Source: Nocardiopsis coralli
Lineage (GTDB): Bacteria > Actinomycetota > Actinomycetes > Streptosporangiales > Streptosporangiaceae
Assembly (NCBI RefSeq): GCF_014892575.1
Contig: NZ_JADBGI010000003.1
Coordinates: forward strand, 149,915 to 213,914
Direction: 5' to 3'
Length of the DNA stretch: 64,000 nt
Under the pieces are notes generated by a model that saw only the letters and a list, made by a program, of their open reading frames with translations, ran no database searches and was not told where the DNA came from. This document shows positions 40,922-49,224 of the stretch, piece after piece. Position numbers and translations under genes: made by a program. Position 1 is the first letter of the stretch; each line of letters begins with the position of its first letter.

Positions 40922-41935
40922 GTGAGCACCGACGCCCCACTGACCGCCAACAGCACCATCGGCACCTGGCTCGACGACCCGCAGGGATACCGCGCCCTCG
41001 AAGGGATCCTGTCCGCGGCCGGGGTCGAGCCGGACCGCCTCGCGCCCGTGCGCTCCATGCCGCTCGCCCAGCTGGTCGACCTCAGCCAGGGTGCGCTGAC
41101 CCGCGAGACCGTCGACGAACTGGTGCGCTCGGTCAACGGGGGCGAGATCCCCGACGACGAGCCCAGTTCGGTCTGGCGCGAGCGTGTGGTCCCCGGCCGC
41201 TTCGAGGGCCGCACCGTCGTCGTCACCGGCGCCGCCTCCGGTATCGGGCGCGCCACCGCCTCGCGCATCGCACGCGAGAGAGGCCGTGTCATCGCCGTCG
41301 ACCTGGCCGCCCAGGGTCTCGAGCAGCTCGCGAACGGTCTGCCCGACGCCGACATCGTGCCCGTGACCGCCGACCTCACCCGCCCCGAGTCGATCGACGG
41401 GGTACTCGAGGCCGCCGGTCCGCGTGTCGACGCGCTCGCCAACGTCGCCGGGATCGTCGACGACTTCTCGCCGCTGCACGAGGTCACCGACGAGGCCTGG
41501 GCGAAGATCTTCGCGATCAACGTCGACGGGCTCTTCCGCCTGAGCCGCGCGGTGATCCCGCTGATGCTGGAGGCCGGCCGCGGGTCGATCGTCAACGTCG
41601 CCTCGGAGGCCGCGCTCAAGGCCTCCACCTCGGGCACCGCCTACACCGCGACCAAGCACGCCGTCGTCGGCATCACGCAGAGCAGCGCGTTCATGTACGG
41701 GCCGCAGGGTCTGCGCGTCAACGCGGTCGCGCCCGGCCCGGTGGCCACGGGGATCTCCGGCGGGATGAGCATGTCCGAGTTCGGCCGCGAACGCACCGGC
41801 GGGTTCCTGCAGCTCATGCCGCCGGTCTCGACCCCCGAGCAGCTGGCCGCCTCGATCACGTTCCTGCTCAGCGACGACGGCGTCAACGTCAACGGCGCGG
41901 TCCTGCCGTCGGACGGCGGGTGGGCTGTGCAGTAA
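40922..41935 (+). CDS. SDR family oxidoreductase with an 80-residue N-terminal extension
   Basis: The 337-residue protein has two parts. Residues about 10-80 (STIGTWLDDPQGYRALEGIL..., PVRSMPLAQLVDLSQGALTRETVDELV) form a helical module resembling the small C-terminal module seen on some actinobacterial hydrolases; I cannot name it with certainty. From about 90 on it is a classical SDR: TGAASGIG, NVAG, NVASEAAL, catalytic YTATK, SDGGWAVQ at the end. The GTG at 40922 follows GAGGAG. It is divergent from the TetR gene and ends against a strong hairpin. Confidence 0.88.
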   Translation: MSTDAPLTANSTIGTWLDDPQGYRALEGILSAAGVEPDRLAPVRSMPLAQLVDLSQGALTRETVDELVRSVNGGEIPDDEPSSVWRERVVPGRFEGRTVVVTGAASGIGRATASRIARERGRVIAVDLAAQGLEQLANGLPDADIVPVTADLTRPESIDGVLEAAGPRVDALANVAGIVDDFSPLHEVTDEAWAKIFAINVDGLFRLSRAVIPLMLEAGRGSIVNVASEAALKASTSGTAYTATKHAVVGITQSSAFMYGPQGLRVNAVAPGPVATGISGGMSMSEFGRERTGGFLQLMPPVSTPEQLAASITFLLSDDGVNVNGAVLPSDGGWAVQ

Positions 41936-41955
41936 TGACCGCCCCCTGACGGTCC

Positions 41956-41992
41956 CGCCCCGGGGCACAGGGCCTGCGGTGGCCCCGGGGCG
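41956..41992 (+). terminator. Hairpin after the SDR gene
   Basis: CGCCCCGGGGC at 41956-41966 pairs perfectly with GCCCCGGGGCG at 41982-41992. It separates the SDR from the CdaR-like gene, whose -10 box TATCCT follows at once. Confidence 0.75.
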
Positions 41993-42009
41993 TGCCTATC
42001 CTGTGCTGC

Positions 42010-43113
42010 ATGGCCCACTCACGCCGTCGGCCGCCGTTGAGCAGCGATCTCGCCCAGCGTGTGGTCGACCTGATCGCACCGACGATCAGCCACAACATCA
42101 ACGTGATGGACGAGCACGGCACGATCATCGCGTGCCTGGACCCGGAGCGGCTCGGCTCGCTGCACCGGGGCGCCCAGCGGGTGATGGCCGAAGGACGCAC
42201 GATCCGCGTCGAGGCGCCCGAACCGGGGATCTCCGACCGGCCCGGGGTGAACGAACCGCTCGTCGTCGACGGCGAACTGCGCGGTGTCGTCGGTGTGACC
42301 GGCGCCCCGCACGAGGTCGCGGCCCTGGCCCGGGTCGTGGCCCTGACCGTGCAGCTGCTCATCGCCCAGGAACACGAGCAGGACGCGGCGACCCGGCGCC
42401 ACACCGACGCACGCGACCTCATCGCCGCCCTGAGCTCGGGCACCACCCGGCCCGACGCCGCACGGGTACGGCTGGCCGCCACCGGGCTGTCCCCTCCGTG
42501 GTCCATCGCCCTGTGGACCGCCGACCGGCCCCGTGAGGACGCCGCCGCGGCACCGCCGGCCTCCGCCGCGACCGCCGTCACCCGCATCAACACCGACTCC
42601 GGGCGCCGTGCCGCCGTCCTGCACGGCGCGCTCTGGCTGGTGAGCTCCGGGCCTCCGCCCAGACCCGACGCGGTCGGGCTCCCCGGCAGCAGCCGGCACA
42701 CCCGCACCGAACCCACCGACGACGTCGAGGTCCTGCTCGCGCACGCCGAGGAGTCCCGGGCGCTGTGCCGTTACGGGGCCCTGATCCCGCCGATCGGCTG
42801 CGGACAGCCGTGGTCGCGGGAGATGGCGGTCGCCGTCGCCCACCTGCCCCGCCGCACCCTGGAGCGCATGGCCCTGCGCGCGTCCTCCCTCAGCCCCGCC
42901 CACCGCGCGACCGTCACCGCGGTCGGGTCGACGATCTCCATGCAGGCCGCGGCCGACTCCATGTACGTGCACCGCAACACGCTCCTGCAGCGTGTGGAGC
43001 GCATCCGTTCCCTCACCGGACTGGACATCCGGCGGGGCGACGACCGGTCCTCGCTCGACCTCGCCCTCTACGCACTGACCGCCCTGGGCGAATCGCACAT
43101 ACGCCCCACGTGA
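42010..43113 (+). CDS. CdaR-like sugar diacid/glycerate-responsive regulator
   Basis: The 367-residue protein has an N-terminal sugar-diacid recognition domain (LAQRVVDLIAPTISHNINVMDEHGTIIA, then GVNEPLVVDGELRGVVGVTG) and a C-terminal PucR-type HTH (MQAAADSMYVHRNTLLQRVERIRSLTGLDIRR). CdaR activates genes for galactarate, glucarate and glycerate use, which fits the glycerate kinase and GntP permease downstream. TATCCT at 41997-42002 lies 7 nt before the ATG, and there is no ribosome binding site, so the mRNA is probably leaderless. Confidence 0.9.
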   Translation: MAHSRRRPPLSSDLAQRVVDLIAPTISHNINVMDEHGTIIACLDPERLGSLHRGAQRVMAEGRTIRVEAPEPGISDRPGVNEPLVVDGELRGVVGVTGAPHEVAALARVVALTVQLLIAQEHEQDAATRRHTDARDLIAALSSGTTRPDAARVRLAATGLSPPWSIALWTADRPREDAAAAPPASAATAVTRINTDSGRRAAVLHGALWLVSSGPPPRPDAVGLPGSSRHTRTEPTDDVEVLLAHAEESRALCRYGALIPPIGCGQPWSREMAVAVAHLPRRTLERMALRASSLSPAHRATVTAVGSTISMQAAADSMYVHRNTLLQRVERIRSLTGLDIRRGDDRSSLDLALYALTALGESHIRPT

Positions 43114-43177
43114 ACGTGCAGGAACCCTGGGCGCTACAACGTCGAACCGCACTGTGCGTGTGCTTAGACTTTCCGAC

Positions 43178-44389
43178 ATGTCAAAAGTGGTTCACACGCG
43201 TGACGAGGACTCCCCCGTCCGTGTCGCCGTCCTCCCCGACTCCTTCAAGGGGAGCGCCCACGCCACCGACGTGGCCGGGGCGATGGCGCACGGTGCCGAA
43301 CGCGCCCTGAGCGGCCGACCGGGCGGTGTGCACATCGACACCCTGCCCTTCGCCGACGGGGGCGAAGGCACCCTCGACGCCCTCCTCGGCGCCTGGGGGA
43401 CCCCCGTCCTGACCGTGGAGACCACCGACGCCATCGGGCGCCCGGTCACCGCCCGCTACGGCCTCTCCCCCGACCGCACCCGCGGCGTCGTGGAGGCCGC
43501 CGAGGCCAACGGGCTGCCGACCGTCTCCGACGTGCCCCTGCGCCCGCGCACCGCCACCACCCGCGGCATCGGACCGCTCGTGGAGGCCCTGCTCGACGCC
43601 GGGGTCGAGGAGATCCTGCTGTGCATCGGCGGTTCGGCGACCACCGACGGAGGCACCGGACTACTCACCGCCCTGGGCGCCCGCTTCCTCGACGCCGACG
43701 GGGCCGAACTCCCCGACGGCGGCGGCAGCCTCACAGATCTGCACAGCATCGACCTGGACGGGCTGGACCCGCGCGCCCGCTCCGTCCGGTGGCGCATCGC
43801 CTGCGACGTCACCAACCCGCTCGTGGGCGAACGCGGCGCCGCTGCGGTCTTCGGACCGCAGAAGGGCGCGGGCGACGAGGACGTGCGCGTGCTCGACGCC
43901 GGCCTGGACCGGCTCGCCGACGTGCTCCGCCACACCACCGGGACCGACGTCCGGGGCCACGAGGGCATGGGGGCGGCCGGGGGCCTGCCCGCACCGCTGA
44001 CCGCGGTTCTGGACGCCGAACTCGTCCCCGGGTCCCGCCTGGTCGCCGAGACCCTGGACGCCGAACGGCTGTTGGCCGAGGCCGACCTCGTCATCACCGG
44101 CGAGGGCCGCTTCGACCACCAGTCGCTCGACGGGAAGGTCGTGGACGCGGTCCGGCGCATGACGCCCGACCACGTGCCCGTCCTCGTGGTCGCGGGCAGC
44201 GTGGCCGTCGGTCCCGAGGAGCTCGAAAGCTCCGGGGTCACCGCGGCGCTGTCCATCGCGGAGGGACCCAGCACCCTCGAGGGGTTGCAGGGGGACGCGC
44301 TCCCCGCCATCATCCGGACCACCTACAACGGCTGCCGTCTCCTCGACCACAGCCTCGCACCGTCCCGTTCGAAGGAACCAAGCCCGTGA
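43178..44389 (+). CDS. Glycerate kinase
   Basis: A 403-residue glycerate kinase of the GarK/GlxK family: VAVLPDSFKGSAHATDVAGAM near the start, FADGGEGTLDALL, GGSATTDGGTGLLTALGARF and ITGEGRFDHQSLDGK are conserved blocks. It phosphorylates D-glycerate to 2- or 3-phosphoglycerate, feeding glycolysis. TAGACT at 43165-43170 lies 7 nt upstream of the ATG with no ribosome binding site, again suggesting a leaderless transcript. It overlaps the permease gene by 4 bp. Confidence 0.95.
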   Translation: MSKVVHTRDEDSPVRVAVLPDSFKGSAHATDVAGAMAHGAERALSGRPGGVHIDTLPFADGGEGTLDALLGAWGTPVLTVETTDAIGRPVTARYGLSPDRTRGVVEAAEANGLPTVSDVPLRPRTATTRGIGPLVEALLDAGVEEILLCIGGSATTDGGTGLLTALGARFLDADGAELPDGGGSLTDLHSIDLDGLDPRARSVRWRIACDVTNPLVGERGAAAVFGPQKGAGDEDVRVLDAGLDRLADVLRHTTGTDVRGHEGMGAAGGLPAPLTAVLDAELVPGSRLVAETLDAERLLAEADLVITGEGRFDHQSLDGKVVDAVRRMTPDHVPVLVVAGSVAVGPEELESSGVTAALSIAEGPSTLEGLQGDALPAIIRTTYNGCRLLDHSLAPSRSKEPSP

Positions 44390-45750
44390 CCGCGCTCCTC
44401 GTACTCATCGTCCTCGTGGCGGGCATCGTGCTCGTCACCGCCCGCTGGAAGGTCAGCCCCTTCCTCGCGCTCATGGGCGCGGCCCTCCTCGGGGGTTTCG
44501 CCTTCGGCCTGCCTGCGACGGAGATCGTCGAGACCGTCACCGAGGCCTTCGGCAGCACCCTCGGCAACATCGGTCTGGTCATCCTGTTCGGCACCATGAT
44601 CGGCGTGATCCTGGAGCGCTCCGGGGCCGCGATCGCCATGGCCGAGGCGCTCATCCGGGTGCTCGGGACCCGGTTCCCGAACCTGACGATGTCGCTGATC
44701 GGCTACATCGTCTCCATCCCGGTCTTCTGCGACTCCGGGTACGTCATCCTCAACTCGCTGCGCAAGGCCATCACCCTGCGCACGGGGGTGTCGGCGCTGG
44801 CGACGTCCATGGCCCTGATGACGGGTCTGTACGCCACGCACACGCTCGTGCCGCCCACGCCGGGCCCGCTCGCCGCCGCCGAGAACATCGGCATCACCCA
44901 CAACCTCGGGCTGATCATCGCGATCGGCGTGCCCGTGGCGCTCGTCGCAGCGCTGGCCGGCCTGGCCTACGCGAGCTCCTTCAGCCGCAAGGAGTTCACG
45001 CCGCTGCCCGCCGAGGACGGCGACGACCTGGCCGTGGAACAGTCCTGGGACGAACTGCGCGAGAGCTACGGCAGGCTCCCCAACGCGTTCCTGGCCTTCT
45101 TCCCGATCCTGCTGCCGCTGGTGCTGATCTGCATCGGTTCGGTGGCCGAGCTGCCCAGCGCCCCGTTCGGCGAGGGCACGCTCTTCGGTGCGGTGGCCTT
45201 CCTCGGGACCCCGGTGATCGCGCTGATCCTGGGCCTGGGCGCGGCGACCCTGCTGCTGCGCGGGCACGGCAAGCTCGCCCGCTTCAACGAGCAGATGGCG
45301 GACTCGGTGCGCGTGGCCGCCCCGATCCTGCTCATCACCGGTGCCGGTGCCGCCTTCGGTGCGGTGCTCGAGGCCTCCCCGATCACCGGCTTCCTCGAGG
45401 ACAACCTCAGCGACCTGGGTCTGGGCCTGGCGGTTCCGTTCCTGATCGCCGCCGCGCTCAAGACCGCACAGGGTTCGTCGACCGTGGCCCTGGTGAGCAC
45501 CTCGGCGCTGGTCGCGCCGATGCTGCCCGCGCTCGGTCTGGGTTCGCCCGAGGGGATGGCGCTGAGTGTGCTCGCGGTCGGCGCCGGCGCCATGGTCGTC
45601 TCGCACGCGAACGACTCCTACTTCTGGGTCGTCTCGCAGCTGAGCCGGATCCCGGTCGGTACCGCCTACCGCACCCTGAGCGTGGCCACCGCGATCGAGG
45701 GCACCGCGGCCTTCGCCACGATCTGGATCATCGGGCAGTTCCTGCTGTGA
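44386..45750 (+). CDS. GntP-family gluconate/glycerate:H+ symporter
   Basis: A 454-residue membrane protein of the GntP family with about 12 segments. Signature blocks: SIPVFCDSGYVIL, HTLVPPTPGPLAAAE, LKTAQGSSTVALVSTSALVAPML and VSHANDSYFWVVSQLS. It imports gluconate, glycerate or a related hydroxy acid. The start is GTG at 44386, overlapping the kinase stop (GTGA), with GAAGGA 10-15 nt upstream, so uptake and phosphorylation are coupled. Confidence 0.94.
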   Translation: MTALLVLIVLVAGIVLVTARWKVSPFLALMGAALLGGFAFGLPATEIVETVTEAFGSTLGNIGLVILFGTMIGVILERSGAAIAMAEALIRVLGTRFPNLTMSLIGYIVSIPVFCDSGYVILNSLRKAITLRTGVSALATSMALMTGLYATHTLVPPTPGPLAAAENIGITHNLGLIIAIGVPVALVAALAGLAYASSFSRKEFTPLPAEDGDDLAVEQSWDELRESYGRLPNAFLAFFPILLPLVLICIGSVAELPSAPFGEGTLFGAVAFLGTPVIALILGLGAATLLLRGHGKLARFNEQMADSVRVAAPILLITGAGAAFGAVLEASPITGFLEDNLSDLGLGLAVPFLIAAALKTAQGSSTVALVSTSALVAPMLPALGLGSPEGMALSVLAVGAGAMVVSHANDSYFWVVSQLSRIPVGTAYRTLSVATAIEGTAAFATIWIIGQFLL

Positions 45751-45768
45751 CGCACTGACCGCGCACAC

Positions 45769-45812
45769 GACGGCGCCCCGGGCGAGGGATCGATCCCGCC
45801 CGGGGCGCCGTC
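45769..45812. terminator. Bidirectional terminator hairpin
   Basis: GACGGCGCCCCGGGCG pairs with CGCCCGGGGCGCCGTC around a GATCGATC-containing loop. It lies between the GntP stop and the stop of the convergent DUF1444-like gene. Confidence 0.85.
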
Positions 45813-45830
45813 ATCGTTCGTGGCTCGGGG

Positions 45831-46970
45831 TCAGCCCATGAGGGTGCGCAGCAGCGCCGCGAAGTCCTCGTCGGAGGTGTACAGGCCGACCTCGCCGCTG
45901 TTGTCGTCGACCTCGACGGCGACCTGCGCCAGGCGCGGCGGGGCGCCCTCCTCGGCGGCCGGGCGCCACCAGTACAGGTTCTCGGTGATCGGCTTGTCGG
46001 CGTCGGCGTAGAACCGGGCGCCGAGCTGCTGGAGCGTGCGCATCGCCGCGATGGGGTCGCTCTCGCCGAGCACGTGCGCCATGACCACCGGCGGGGACGG
46101 GAACAGCACGAGCGCGCCGTGCGGGGCGTCGCCGAGGTGGCGGCCGAGGTCGTGCAGCTGCGCGCCCGTGTAGGTGTGCTCGCCGCCGATGTGGACGACG
46201 GTGGTGCCCAGGGCGTCCATGCTGTCGGACTGCACGGATTCCTCGAGGGACCCGGCGACCGCGTTTGTGAAGGCCTGCTGCTCGGTCAGCCCGAAACCGT
46301 CGAGCTGGTTGCGGGGCAGCGGCTGGATGCGGTCGGGGAAGTCCAGCACGACGACCTCGTGGACCCCGTCGACGAAGGGCCGCGCCACGAGCAGCTCCAG
46401 GGCGCCCTCGGGGAGCGCGGAGTCGGCGTAGAGGCGCACCCGCAGCTGCCCCTGGGCGCTGCCGGCCGGCTGGTGCTGGGCGAGGTCTGCGGCGGCCTCG
46501 GCGGCGAACGCGCGGGCGCGGTCCATTGCCTGTTCCTCGTCCAGCCCGTCGAGGGAGGACAGCAGCTCGGTGGGGTCGGTGCGCATGAGGCGACCGTCCT
46601 CCAGCGGCAGCAGGAGGCTGTCGGGGAAGTCGAAGCGGGCGTTGATGCCGCGCTCGTCGAAGGCGCTCAGCACCACGTAGCGCGCCTGGTCGTCGGACCG
46701 CGGCGGGTAGTGCGTGCCGAAGGCGATGCCGCGCTCGCGCATCTGCCGCATCATGCCCAGGGCGAGCTGCTCGGCGAGCTCGGGGTGGGCCTCGGGCGGA
46801 AAGTCGGCGGCCTGGTCGGCGGCGTCGGCGAAGTCGCTGGTGAAGCCCTCGTGTTCGGGGACCTCGATGCGCACACTGGTCGGCGCGACGAACTCGGCCT
46901 CGATCCCGAACTTGCGGAAGGCCGGGACGAGGATCTCGACGAAGGCGCGCCGGCGATCGGTGTCGGTCAT
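45831..46970 (-). CDS. Uncharacterised protein, DUF1444-like
   Basis: A 379-residue soluble protein without signal peptide or membrane segment. The second half (VVLDFPDRIQPLPRNQLDGFGLTEQQAF..., DAPHGALVLFPSPPVVMAHVLGES, GARFYADADKPITENLYWW) follows the pattern of DUF1444 (YtpQ) proteins, whose function is not known; the first half looks like a second, diverged copy of a similar alpha/beta layout. It stands alone, convergent with the GntP gene. The family assignment is from memory of the pattern and is tentative. Confidence 0.6.
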   Translation of the reverse strand: MTDTDRRRAFVEILVPAFRKFGIEAEFVAPTSVRIEVPEHEGFTSDFADAADQAADFPPEAHPELAEQLALGMMRQMRERGIAFGTHYPPRSDDQARYVVLSAFDERGINARFDFPDSLLLPLEDGRLMRTDPTELLSSLDGLDEEQAMDRARAFAAEAAADLAQHQPAGSAQGQLRVRLYADSALPEGALELLVARPFVDGVHEVVVLDFPDRIQPLPRNQLDGFGLTEQQAFTNAVAGSLEESVQSDSMDALGTTVVHIGGEHTYTGAQLHDLGRHLGDAPHGALVLFPSPPVVMAHVLGESDPIAAMRTLQQLGARFYADADKPITENLYWWRPAAEEGAPPRLAQVAVEVDDNSGEVGLYTSDEDFAALLRTLMG

Positions 46971-47052
46971 ACTCTCGCGGGTCCCATCCGGTGGGGGCTG
47001 GTGCTCACTGTGACGAGCGGGGTCGGCCCCACGGTACCGGCGACGTGCGACA

Positions 47053-48273
47053 TCAGGACCGCCGCCTGCGGCCCGCGGCCGCCGGGACGACCACGATCGC
47101 CGCCGCGGAGAAGACCGCCGCCACCCCGAACACCGCGGGCAGCCCCGCGACGGTGATGACCGCGGCCATCAGGACCGGGGTGAGGGTGGTGCTGATCGCC
47201 TGCAGCCAGTTCTGCACGGCCAGGGCACGGCCGGCCCAGGAGGTTCCGGCGAGTTCGGCCACGGAGGTGAAGGTCAGCCCGTTGTGCCACATGGTCAGCA
47301 CCAGGCAGAGCAGCACCAGGGGGACGGCCGCGGTGGACCACAGGCCCGGCAGCAGGGTCAGCAGCACCAGGAAGACACCCGACACGGCCGCGAGCCACCG
47401 CACCGGGCGCAGGCGGTCGCCGGTGCGGTCCGACCACACCCCGAGGAGGAGGCGGCCCACCGCGCCCGGAACCTGGGCGAGGGCGACGACCACGCCCGCG
47501 GCCGGGGCCGACCACCCCTGCTCCTGCACGAGGTAGACCAGCGCGTAGGTCATCATCGCGACCTGGGGGACGCCCAGCAGCATGCTCACGCCGTGCACGC
47601 GCCACAGGGTCCAGGTGCGGTAGGGCGACCCGGTGGGCCCGGACGCGGCGCGCGCGTCGGTGTCCGGACGCTCGGAACGGTCTCGGCCACCGGCCGCCCC
47701 GGTCGCGGGCTCGGGCGGCGCGGAGGCCACGGTGAGCACCAGCGGGGCGGCCACCAGCGCGAGCACGGCGGGGAGGCTCATCGCCGCCGCGAACCCCCAC
47801 GCGTCGGCCGCGCCGGGCAGCACGAGGGAGGACACACCCACGCCCAGCGGCAGGGCCGACTGGCGGATCCCCATCGCGAGTCCGCGCTCGGACGGAGCGA
47901 ACCACACCAGGATCAGGCGCCCGCTGGCCGCGTTCACGGGGCCGCCGACCGCGCCGACCAGGAGGAGGACGGCCGCCGCGGTCCACAGTTCCGAGACCGT
48001 CCACAGGAGCCCGAGGGCGGAGGCGGTGAGGACCATGCTCAGCGTCATGGTGACGCGCTCGCCGGCCCGGTCGATGACCACGCCCCACAGGAGCAGGGTC
48101 AGGAGCAGGCCGAAGGACGGCAGCCCGGTGAGCATGCCCGCCTGCGCGGTCGTGACCCCGAACGCCTCCCGGAGCTGGGGGAGGACGAAGGGGACACCGA
48201 ACATGGCCGACACACTGGCGACCTGGGCCACCATGCTGACGGTCAGGACCGACCACCGGTTGCGCACGAGCAT
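47053..48273 (-). CDS. MFS transporter
   Basis: A 406-residue 12-helix permease of the nitrate/organic-anion or drug type. GVVIDRAGERVTM is the loop 2-3 motif, VNAASGRLILVWFAPSERGLAMGIRQSALPLG is typical of the NNP/oxalate-formate side of the family, and GVWSDRTGDRLRP repeats the motif in the second half. It starts at the ATG at 48273. No enzyme gene adjoins it, so the substrate cannot be inferred. Confidence 0.85.
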   Translation of the reverse strand: MLVRNRWSVLTVSMVAQVASVSAMFGVPFVLPQLREAFGVTTAQAGMLTGLPSFGLLLTLLLWGVVIDRAGERVTMTLSMVLTASALGLLWTVSELWTAAAVLLLVGAVGGPVNAASGRLILVWFAPSERGLAMGIRQSALPLGVGVSSLVLPGAADAWGFAAAMSLPAVLALVAAPLVLTVASAPPEPATGAAGGRDRSERPDTDARAASGPTGSPYRTWTLWRVHGVSMLLGVPQVAMMTYALVYLVQEQGWSAPAAGVVVALAQVPGAVGRLLLGVWSDRTGDRLRPVRWLAAVSGVFLVLLTLLPGLWSTAAVPLVLLCLVLTMWHNGLTFTSVAELAGTSWAGRALAVQNWLQAISTTLTPVLMAAVITVAGLPAVFGVAAVFSAAAIVVVPAAAGRRRRS

Positions 48274-48491
48274 CCGACCACCCTAGGGACCGGCCGGAAC
48301 GCCGTTCACGACGGCCCTGCTCCAGGGCCGGGTGCAGGGCGGAGCCCTGCGGGGCACACACGATCGCCCTCGCCCGAGCCGGCGGTTCGGGCCGGGGAAC
48401 CACGGCCGGCTCCGACAAAGAACCGGATGTGCACACTGCAGCCGCACGCGTGCGCGGGCACTGGGCCATCCACGTCCCCGGGGCCGGTGCG

Positions 48492-49175
48492 TCAGACGGC
48501 GCCTGCGGCGCTCGGCCCGCGGGAGGTCCGCGGCGACGCGGTGTCCCCGTCCGCGGGCGTGAGCTCCAGGCCGATCCCGCGTGCCCACAGCACCGTCGCG
48601 GTCTCCAGGGCGTTGTCGGCGTCGTGCTCCTGACCGTGCAGGAACCACACGCGTGCGAAGTGCTCCACCATCCCGCCGAGCATGCTCGCCGCGGTGTCGG
48701 CGTCCAGTGCGGGGTCGGCCGCGCCCTCCTTCTGCAGCCGGCGGATGCCCGAGGCGATGCGGTCCACGAACAGGCCCCGGATCTCCAGGTAGACGTGGGC
48801 GAACCGGGGGTTGCGCGGCGAGACCTGTTCGATCACGTGCATCATGCGGGCGTTGTCGCGGTACACCCGCAGGAACCGTTCGGTGGAGGCCCGGATCCGG
48901 TCGACGGGGCCGGCGTCGGCCGGTTCGCCGGAGCGGGACGCCTCGAACATCTCCGCGGTGAGGCCCTTGGCGACCTCGTGCAGCACGTCGTCCTTGGAGT
49001 CGAAGTAGGTGTAGAAGGTGCCGTGGGCCAGGCGGGCCCGGGCCGCGACCTCGGCGACCCGGGTCTCCTCGAACCCCTTCTCCTCGAAGACCTCGCGCGC
49101 GGCCTCCACGAGCGCGTTGCGGGTGCGGCGCCCGCGGGTGGTGAGCGGTCGCTCGCCGAGCCGGCGTTCCCTCAT
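48492..49175 (-). CDS. TetR-family transcriptional regulator
   Basis: A 227-residue regulator with the HTH at about 18-62 (LVEAAREVFEEKGFEETRVAEVAARARLAHGTFYTYFDSKDDVL). It lies 49 bp downstream of the acyl-CoA dehydrogenase gene on the same strand, with GAGGAGG before the ATG. It probably recognises the TGAC-N6-GTCA sites flanking the TIGR03084 gene and controls fatty-acyl or isoprenoid-acyl breakdown. Confidence 0.9.
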   Translation of the reverse strand: MRERRLGERPLTTRGRRTRNALVEAAREVFEEKGFEETRVAEVAARARLAHGTFYTYFDSKDDVLHEVAKGLTAEMFEASRSGEPADAGPVDRIRASTERFLRVYRDNARMMHVIEQVSPRNPRFAHVYLEIRGLFVDRIASGIRRLQKEGAADPALDADTAASMLGGMVEHFARVWFLHGQEHDADNALETATVLWARGIGLELTPADGDTASPRTSRGPSAAGAV

Positions 49176-49224
49176 GTTGTCGGCCTCCTCGGGTGGCGCG
49201 CGGGCGCGGGGGATGCGCCCGGGG

